Part shown: in pieces, positions 1 through 4,202 of the stretch
Numbering within the stretch: the first letter of the stretch is position 1
How the letters are laid out: each line of letters opens with the position of its first letter
NCBI GenBank assembly: GCA_021794705.1
Contig: JAJYQH010000269.1
Span: 1-6,286, forward strand
Source of the DNA: Actinomycetes bacterium
GTDB taxonomy: Bacteria; Actinomycetota; Actinomycetes; Propionibacteriales; Propionibacteriaceae
DNA length: 6,286 bases
Direction: 5' to 3'
Notes under the pieces: model-generated
Database searches by the model: none
What the model saw: the letters and a program-made list of their open reading frames with translations, nothing else
What the model was told of the DNA's origin: nothing
Position numbers and translations under genes: made by a program

Positions 1-1
1 G

Positions 2-397
2 CTCCGCTGGACGGACGGCCGGGCGCTCATCGCGACCGGCTCGCCGTTCGAGCCGGTCGTGTTCGACGGGACGACGTACCACATCGCCCAGGCCAACAAT
101 GCCCTCGTCTTCCCCGGGATCGGCCTCGGCGTGGTGACCAGCCGCGCCTCCCGGGTCAGCGACCACATGATCGCGGCCTCCGCGCGGGCCGTCGCCCGGG
201 TCGTCACGGACCGCAGCCGGGGGGCATCGCTGCTGCCCGACGTCGGGCAGTTGCGGTCGGTGTCGGCGAAGGTCGGGGTCGCTGTCGCCGAGGCGGCGAT
301 CGAGGAGGGGCTGGCGCAGGCGGACATCGCCAACCCCATCCAGGCCGTCTACGCGAACATGTGGCAACCCGTCTACCCGAGGATCCTCGCCGAGTGA
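2..397 (+). CDS. Malic enzyme, C-terminal part (5' truncated by window edge)
   Basis: This is the last 131 residues of a malic enzyme, which oxidatively decarboxylates malate to pyruvate and CO2 with reduction of NAD(P), in the cytoplasm. The reading frame is open from base 2 and ends in TGA at 395-397. Visible family signatures are ATGSPFEPV, followed by the AQANNALVFPGIGLG block of the nucleotide-binding domain. Then come a helical segment beginning SRASRVSDHMIAASARAVA, a LLPDVGQLRSVSAKVGVAVA stretch and a terminal MWQPVYPRI. This ending matches the long-type family (about 540-560 residues, like E. coli MaeA/SfcA) rather than the short MaeB type. Cofactor preference cannot be judged because the dinucleotide-binding glycine motif lies upstream of the window. 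An apparent GTG start near position 59 is internal, because conserved malic enzyme sequence continues upstream of it. The stop overlaps the next gene's start. Confidence 0.93.
   Translation, partial: LRWTDGRALIATGSPFEPVVFDGTTYHIAQANNALVFPGIGLGVVTSRASRVSDHMIAASARAVARVVTDRSRGASLLPDVGQLRSVSAKVGVAVAEAAIEEGLAQADIANPIQAVYANMWQPVYPRILAE
379..383 (+). promoter_or_regulatory. Shine-Dalgarno-like site deciding the 394 GTG start
   Basis: GAGGA lies 10 nt before the GTG at 394 and inside the malic enzyme coding sequence. It supports initiation at 394 rather than at the upstream in-frame GTG at 361. The site is the left half of the perfect 10-bp palindrome GAGGATCCTC (379-388). Confidence 0.5.
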
Positions 398-1311
398 ACG
401 CGTCGGCCGACCCGCAGGTGCTCGGCCGGGACGAGTGGGAGCGGGCGCGGGAGGCCCATCAGGAGCGGGCCCGCGAGGTGCTCGGCCCGGTGGTCGAGCG
501 CCGTCGGCGGGGGGAGCGTCACCCCGTCGAGGACTTCCTCTTCGACTATTACTCGCTGCGGCCGGGGCAGCTCGTCGCGTGGCATCCCGGCGTCCACCGG
601 GTGCTCGAGCACGCGGAGGGGGAGTTCGGGTCGCTGCGCTTCCACCGGGTCACGGGCGGCCGGGTGGAGGTGGACGCCGCCGGCGTCCTGGCCCGCCGGG
701 CCGACACCGTGGCCTGGGTGGAGCGGCTGCTGCGCGCGGTGCGGGGGCGACCTGCGTCCTTCGGCTGCTTCGGCATGCATGAGTGGGCGATGGTCTACGG
801 GCTGGAGCCGGACCGGACCCGGCACGCGGATCTGCCGCTGCGCCCCCGGCCCGACCAGGTGCGGCAGACCGTCGAGCAGGTGGGACTGCGGTGCACCCAC
901 TTCGACGCCTTCCGCTTCTTCACCCCGGACGCCGCTCCCCGCAACGCGCTGGCCCTCACCCGGGAGGGGCAGCCGGAGCACGACCAGGGCGGCTGCCTGC
1001 ACGTCAACATGGACCTCTACAAGTGGGCCGGCAAGCTCCTGCCGCTCACCCCGCCCGAGCTGCTGCTCGACGCGTACGAGCTCGCCCGCGACATCCGCGC
1101 GCTCGACATGCGGGCCAGCGCCTACGACCTCCGGGGGCTCGGGTACGAGCCGGTGCGAGTGGAGACGGCGTCCGGACGCGCGGAGTACGTGGCCCAGCAG
1201 CGGGCCTTCGCGGCCCGCGCGGAGCCGCTGAGGGAACGCCTGCTCGACCTCATCGAGACCTCACGGGCGGTCGCGGCGCGTCAGGCGGGCAGGATGAGCG
1301 CGGTCACCTGA
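394..1311 (+). CDS. Actinobacterial protein annotated as 3-methyladenine DNA glycosylase
   Basis: A 305-residue predicted cytoplasmic protein. I recognise it as the family commonly labelled 3-methyladenine DNA glycosylase in Streptomyces and relatives, which would remove alkylated bases from DNA. I see no helix-hairpin-helix or AAG-type signature that would prove that activity, so the name rests on family recall. Conserved-looking blocks are HPVEDFLFDYYSLRPGQL (43-60), FGCFGMHEWAMVY (123-135), CTHFDAFRFFTP (167-178), CLHVNMDLYKWAGKL (201-215) and ELARDIRALDMRASAYDL (229-246). Cys125, Cys167 and Cys201 sit in these blocks beside His129, His169 and His203, which could be a metal or catalytic site (inference). 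The chosen GTG start forms a GTGA overlap with the malic enzyme stop and has a GAGGA site upstream. The ORF extends further 5' to a GTG at 361, which I reject. The 3' end overlaps the convergent gene by 31 bp. No signal peptide or membrane segment is seen. Confidence 0.8.
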   Translation: MNASADPQVLGRDEWERAREAHQERAREVLGPVVERRRRGERHPVEDFLFDYYSLRPGQLVAWHPGVHRVLEHAEGEFGSLRFHRVTGGRVEVDAAGVLARRADTVAWVERLLRAVRGRPASFGCFGMHEWAMVYGLEPDRTRHADLPLRPRPDQVRQTVEQVGLRCTHFDAFRFFTPDAAPRNALALTREGQPEHDQGGCLHVNMDLYKWAGKLLPLTPPELLLDAYELARDIRALDMRASAYDLRGLGYEPVRVETASGRAEYVAQQRAFAARAEPLRERLLDLIETSRAVAARQAGRMSAVT

Positions 1312-2330
1312 CGTCCCGACGAGTCGAGCAGGAACAGTGTGCTCTCCGAGTTGGGCATGTCGAACGTCACCGTCCCGCTGACCGACTGGCCGGCGTGCAC
1401 GACCCGCCCGACCAGGTCGTCCGGGCGGCCGCTGGGCCGGGGCTCGTAGGCCTGGTTCGTGTCGGAGTTGGTGAAGGCGAAGAACTGGAGCACCTGGTCG
1501 CCACTGGTGACCTTGATCGTCATCCGCACCACCGCCTCGGGACCCGACCACGTGTACGAGTCGATCGTCCAGACGCCGTGGGCGCCGTCGAAGGTGTTGT
1601 CGAACGGGATGCTCGTCGCGCTGCCGCCCGTCGTGTCCGACGACGGCGGTGCCGACGCCACCGACGGGGCGGAGATCGGCGGGTCCTGGGACGCCGTGCG
1701 GAAGCCCCACCACACCGCGACCGCCACCACGAGCAGCACGGCCAGGGTGATGAGGACGGGCTTGCGGCTCGACTCGGGGCTGAACTGGCGGATCGACACG
1801 GACGCCGGGACGTGACCGCCCAGCGGGGCTCGCGGATCGCGGCCCGGCTCGCCGAGGGGAGTGGGGGCGCCGGGGTACCCCTGATCCGAGGGAGTGGCCC
1901 AGTAGGCATTCTGGGGAGCTGCCTGGGGGTAGGGACCGGCGGGGCCACCCCCCTGCTGCGGCCATGCCCCGTATCCGACGCCCGGCGGAGGTGTCTGCGG
2001 GCCCGGGTACGCGGGGCCCGGGTACGGGTTCCCGGGATAGGGAGGCCCGCCGTGCGCCGCCGCCGGGCTCGGGTTCCCGGGGTAGGGCTGGGAGGGGTTC
2101 CCGTACGGGCTGCCCGCGACCGGAGCCTGCGGGTACGGGGTCTGGGGAGTGTGCCCGTGCCGATACGGCGAATCGTTCTGCGCCGTGCCGTAAGGGGCCG
2201 GGGGCTGGGGCTGCCACCCGGACTCCGGCGGCCGTCCCGCTGTCGGCGACCGCGGGTCGGGCGGAGGCCAGGGCTGGGGTCCCTGGTCCGGCGGGGGCCA
2301 TGGGGGAGACCCGTGCGGCGGCGTGCTCAT
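1281..2330 (-). CDS. Proline-rich single-pass membrane protein with small C-terminal extracytoplasmic domain
   Basis: A 349-residue protein I cannot name. Residues 1 to about 175 are low complexity and rich in Pro, Gly, Tyr and Gln. They include two WPPPD copies (11-15, 21-25) and several PYPGNP-like units (about 76-111). Residues 191-210 (PVLITLAVLLVVAVAVWWGF) form a clear transmembrane helix preceded by SSRK, so the proline-rich part is predicted cytoplasmic and the C-terminus outside. A Ser/Pro/Ala/Thr linker (211-240) leads to a beta-rich domain of about 105 residues: VWTIDSYTW, AVVRMTIKV, LQFFAFTNSD, SVSGTVTFDM, TLFLLDSSGRQ. The layout resembles actinobacterial lipoprotein-like or DUF4352-type immunoglobulin-fold exported domains (inference; no motif proves it). 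The ATG at 2330 has no Shine-Dalgarno sequence but has a TANNNT hexamer 9 nt upstream, which suggests leaderless translation. It is divergent from the DUF4192-com operon. The function is unknown; a cell-envelope or division-associated role is only a guess. Confidence 0.85.
   Translation of the reverse strand: MSTPPHGSPPWPPPDQGPQPWPPPDPRSPTAGRPPESGWQPQPPAPYGTAQNDSPYRHGHTPQTPYPQAPVAGSPYGNPSQPYPGNPSPAAAHGGPPYPGNPYPGPAYPGPQTPPPGVGYGAWPQQGGGPAGPYPQAAPQNAYWATPSDQGYPGAPTPLGEPGRDPRAPLGGHVPASVSIRQFSPESSRKPVLITLAVLLVVAVAVWWGFRTASQDPPISAPSVASAPPSSDTTGGSATSIPFDNTFDGAHGVWTIDSYTWSGPEAVVRMTIKVTSGDQVLQFFAFTNSDTNQAYEPRPSGRPDDLVGRVVHAGQSVSGTVTFDMPNSESTLFLLDSSGRQVTALILPA
1998..2105 (-). repeat. Degenerate tandem repeats encoding P-Y-x-G-N-P units
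   Basis: Within the proline-rich region, residues about 76-111 of the minus-strand protein read as a run of related units: PYGNPSQ, PYPGNPSP, PYPGNPYPGPAYPGP. On the plus strand this appears as recurring GGGTTCCCG-type blocks near 2030, 2070 and 2095. Such tracts expand and contract by slippage. They are typical of actinobacterial membrane proteins with disordered cytoplasmic tails. Confidence 0.7.
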
Positions 2331-2339
2331 GGTGGGGTA

Positions 2340-2345
2340 ACTCTA
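2340..2345 (-). promoter_or_regulatory. Probable -10 element of a leaderless promoter for the membrane protein gene
   Basis: Read on the minus strand, TAGAGT fits the actinobacterial TANNNT -10 consensus. Its last base is followed by nine bases (TACCCCACC) and then the ATG at 2330. Transcription would therefore start at or within a few bases of the start codon, which agrees with the absence of a Shine-Dalgarno sequence. No good -35 match is seen at normal spacing. The call is an inference from spacing and consensus. Confidence 0.45.
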
Positions 2346-2369
2346 GCTCGGCCCGGGTGGGGGCTCCGG

Positions 2370-2407
2370 TCGTCCACAACCGCCCGGGAACGGGCGGCTT
2401 GTGCACA
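2370..2407 (+). promoter_or_regulatory. Two DnaA-box-like 9-mers flanking the inverted repeat
   Basis: TTGTGCACA at 2399-2407 fits the general DnaA box TT(A/G)TNCACA exactly and differs by one base from the actinobacterial preference TTGTCCACA. TCGTCCACA at 2370-2378 differs from TTGTCCACA only at its second base. Both are in the same orientation, 29 bp apart start to start, and overlap the arms of the inverted repeat. This could be a DnaA-responsive promoter region, or the match could be by-product sequence of the palindrome. It does not look like oriC. Confidence 0.3.
2375..2403. repeat. Inverted repeat in the divergent intergenic region (candidate operator or hairpin)
   Basis: CACAA + CCGCCC, then loop GGGAAC, then GGGCGG + C + TTGTG. 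The arms pair over 11 bp (2375-2385 with 2392-2403) with a single unpaired C at 2398. It lies 45 bp upstream of the minus-strand ATG and 55 bp upstream of the plus-strand GTG. A position between two divergent starts suits a regulator-binding site better than a terminator, and there is no following T-run. Confidence 0.6.
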
Positions 2408-2446
2408 GCGGCGTCTCGGCTCCGCCGCCGGCCGTGGCGGCGTCCA

Positions 2447-2452
2447 GACAAT
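2447..2452 (+). promoter_or_regulatory. Possible -10 element for the DUF4192-comEA-comEC operon
   Basis: GACAAT lies 6 nt before the GTG at 2459. It is a weak -10 variant (the first base is G rather than T). The spacing would give a leaderless or nearly leaderless transcript, consistent with the lack of a Shine-Dalgarno sequence before this GTG. No convincing -35 element is visible. This is a tentative call. Confidence 0.25.
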
Positions 2453-2458
2453 CCGGAC

Positions 2459-3475
2459 GTGACCAACCAGCGAGCCACCCTGCGCAAACGCCTGCCCACC
2501 CGCACCCTTCCGGAGCCCGAGTCGCCCCCCACCCTGCGCATCTCCCGACCCGACGAGATGATCCTCGTGGTGCCCCACATGCTCGGGTTCTGGCCCGAGC
2601 GCTCGATCGCGGTCATCCTCCTGGTCGACGGTCGGGTGGAGGTCACGGCGAGGGCAGACCTCGACTGCGGGCCGGTTGAACTGGCCGAGGTCATCGAACC
2701 GATGATCGCCCGATTCCCGGGCCACCGCGCACTACTCATCGGCTACGGCCCCCGAGACGAGGTCGACGACGCGGTGGCGGCCGCCGAGATGCTCTTCGCG
2801 CCCGAGGCGCTCATCGACTCCCTGGGCACCGACGGCCGACGGTGGTGGAGCCGCGGCGGCGCCGGTGGCAGCATGTCGGGTCGCCAGCTGCGCAAGGTGG
2901 CCGGGGCGGCCCCCGGCCTCGCCGACCGGCTGCTGCCCGACCGTGCGGCCCTCGAGGACCGGTTCTCCGGTCCCGATCCCGCACAACGCGACGCCCTCGA
3001 GGCCCGCATGAGCGACGTGCTCGAGGCCGTGACCGATCTCACCCGGTCCGAACGGGTCGAGCGGACGGCCGCGCTCATCCGGCACGCGGTGGCCACCGAC
3101 GAAGTGTCCGGACTCGATGACGCCCAGCGCCTCGAGCTGGGCGCGCTGGTGCAGGACATCGCTGCCCGCGACGCCGCGTGGATGCTCATCAACCGGGCCG
3201 AGGCCGACGAACACCTCGCCCTGTGGCACTCCGTCGTCGACGTCACACCGGCGCCACAGGCCCCACCCGTCCTGTGCCTCGCCGCCACGGCGGGTTGGCT
3301 CACGGGCAACGGCGCCATCATGAACATCTGCCTCGAGCGGGCCCTGCGCATCGAACCCTGGTACAGCCTCGCCCGCCTGCTCACCGACGTGATGCGGCAG
3401 GCGATTCCGCCGAGCGCCTGGGACCAGCTGGCGGGCATCAGCGTCGACCCCGCCGAGTACGGCGATGAGCCCTGA
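2459..3475 (+). CDS. DUF4192 family protein, first gene of the com operon
   Basis: A 338-residue soluble protein recognised as the actinobacterial DUF4192 family, whose function is unknown. The domain spans roughly residue 26 to the end. It opens with LRISRPDEMILVVPHMLGFWPERSIAVILL, which contains the family's typical 'P..LGF.P..S' pattern. It continues through RVEVTARADL, a GRRWWSRGG segment near 126-134, and a helical C-terminal part that includes AATAGWLTGNGAIMNICLERAL and YSLARLLTDVM. Length is within what I recall for the family. I chose GTG at 2459 because the sequence before it overlaps the divergent intergenic region and has no family character; the open frame itself runs on upstream to 1964 without meaning. 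There is no signal peptide or transmembrane segment. The 3' end overlaps comEA by 11 bp, so the genes are probably co-transcribed and translationally coupled. A role in DNA uptake is an inference from position only. Confidence 0.85.
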   Translation: MTNQRATLRKRLPTRTLPEPESPPTLRISRPDEMILVVPHMLGFWPERSIAVILLVDGRVEVTARADLDCGPVELAEVIEPMIARFPGHRALLIGYGPRDEVDDAVAAAEMLFAPEALIDSLGTDGRRWWSRGGAGGSMSGRQLRKVAGAAPGLADRLLPDRAALEDRFSGPDPAQRDALEARMSDVLEAVTDLTRSERVERTAALIRHAVATDEVSGLDDAQRLELGALVQDIAARDAAWMLINRAEADEHLALWHSVVDVTPAPQAPPVLCLAATAGWLTGNGAIMNICLERALRIEPWYSLARLLTDVMRQAIPPSAWDQLAGISVDPAEYGDEP

Positions 3476-4202
3476 CCCACCCGAGCCCGGATCGCCTGTT
3501 CGCGCGGCCCGGGTCGCCGGTGTCGTCGAATTCGGGCGCGACCACCTCGCCCTGGTGCTGGTGGCCGGCGTGGTCGCCATCGGCATCGCGATCACCTATC
3601 TGACCCGGGCCCAGGCCCACACCGTGCCGATGGCCGTCCCGTCGCCGATCCCCGCCGCGGCACCACCTGCCACGGCCGCCACACCTCAGGCCACCGGTGG
3701 GGGCGCCGGCGGTGCATCCGTGAGCAGCCCGGCTGCCGCGTCGGCGACACCCCGTCTCATCGTCGTGCAGGTGCTCGGCGCCGTGAAGCGACCGGGGGTG
3801 ATCAGCGTTCCCGAGGGCACTCGTGTCCACGAGGCGATCGCGCGCTGCGGCGGACTCGCCCCCGGGTCCGACACGGGCGACCTCAACCTGGCGGCGGTCC
3901 TCCGCGACGCCGACCAGGTCGTCATCGGCACCCGCGCCCAGCCGGGCGGGAGCGTACGCAACGGCAGCCAGCCTGCCGGGCTCCCGAGCGGCAGCGCCAC
4001 ACCGGCCGACCTGGTCGTCGACCTCAACACCGCCACCCTCGAACAACTCGACCAGATCCCGGGGGTGGGCCCGGTCACGGCCCAGAAGATCGTCGACTGG
4101 CGCTCGCAGCACGGGGGGTTCACCGCCGTCACTGAGCTGCGCGAGATCGACGGCATCGGGGCGAAGACCTTCGCGAGGATCGCCCCGCATGTCCGCGTCT
4201 GA
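3465..4202 (+). CDS. comEA: ComEA, membrane-anchored DNA receptor with SLBB and helix-hairpin-helix domains
   Basis: A 245-residue protein of the late-competence ComEA family, which binds double-stranded DNA outside the membrane and hands it to ComEC. The order is as follows. A cytoplasmic N-terminus is followed by one transmembrane helix at about 28-46 (LALVLVAGVVAIGIAITYL). A Pro/Ala/Gly/Ser linker covers 55-95. A SLBB domain covers about 97-155, with VQVLGAVKRPGVISVPEGTRV. A second flexible linker follows, and then a double helix-hairpin-helix from 184 to the end. The two hairpins are IPGVGPVTAQKI (198-209) and IDGIGAKTFARI (228-239), preceded by the hallmark VDLNTATLEQL. All domains are complete, and the length fits Gram-positive ComEA. 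The ATG lies inside the end of the DUF4192 gene; its Shine-Dalgarno sequence is weak, which suggests coupled translation. The last 14 bp overlap the comEC start. Actinobacteria often carry these genes without demonstrated competence, so activity is not assured. Confidence 0.95.
   Translation: MSPDPPEPGSPVRAARVAGVVEFGRDHLALVLVAGVVAIGIAITYLTRAQAHTVPMAVPSPIPAAAPPATAATPQATGGGAGGASVSSPAAASATPRLIVVQVLGAVKRPGVISVPEGTRVHEAIARCGGLAPGSDTGDLNLAAVLRDADQVVIGTRAQPGGSVRNGSQPAGLPSGSATPADLVVDLNTATLEQLDQIPGVGPVTAQKIVDWRSQHGGFTAVTELREIDGIGAKTFARIAPHVRV
4175..4179 (+). promoter_or_regulatory. Shine-Dalgarno-like site for comEC
   Basis: GAGGA inside the 3' end of comEA lies 9 nt before the ATG at 4189. It supports that start over later in-frame GTG codons and fits translation coupled to comEA. 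Confidence 0.5.

Noticed and set aside
361..393. Upstream GTG at 361 as the start of the glycosylase-family protein
   Set aside because: It would add 11 residues inside the malic enzyme end and place the GAGGA site within the coding region. The GTG at 394 has correct Shine-Dalgarno spacing and the common GTGA overlap.
373..1002. Minus-strand open frame of 209 codons opposite the glycosylase-family gene
   Set aside because: It mirrors the codon bias of the true gene on the other strand and has no motif.
2375..2403. Rho-independent terminator
   Set aside because: There is no T-run after either arm, and both neighbouring genes begin here rather than end here.
1964..2458. Extension of the DUF4192 protein upstream to 1964
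   Set aside because: The added 165 residues are antisense to the membrane protein gene and cross the intergenic region with its inverted repeat. DUF4192 similarity starts only after the GTG at 2459.
2331..2458. Replication origin
   Set aside because: There are only two DnaA-like boxes, no AT-rich unwinding element and no dnaA, dnaN or other origin genes nearby. A regulatory site is the more modest reading.
783..2462. Long plus-strand open frame (559 codons) across the glycosylase-family gene and the minus-strand membrane protein gene
   Set aside because: Its translation is Arg/Gly/Ala/Pro-rich with no recognisable motif. It runs through two genes that have coherent domain structure in other frames. 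Long stop-free shadow frames are expected at this GC content.
1261..2739. Minus-strand open frame of 492 codons overlapping the membrane protein gene in another frame
   Set aside because: It has low-complexity Arg/Pro/Gly composition and no domain. It also spans the divergent intergenic region and the 5' part of DUF4192.
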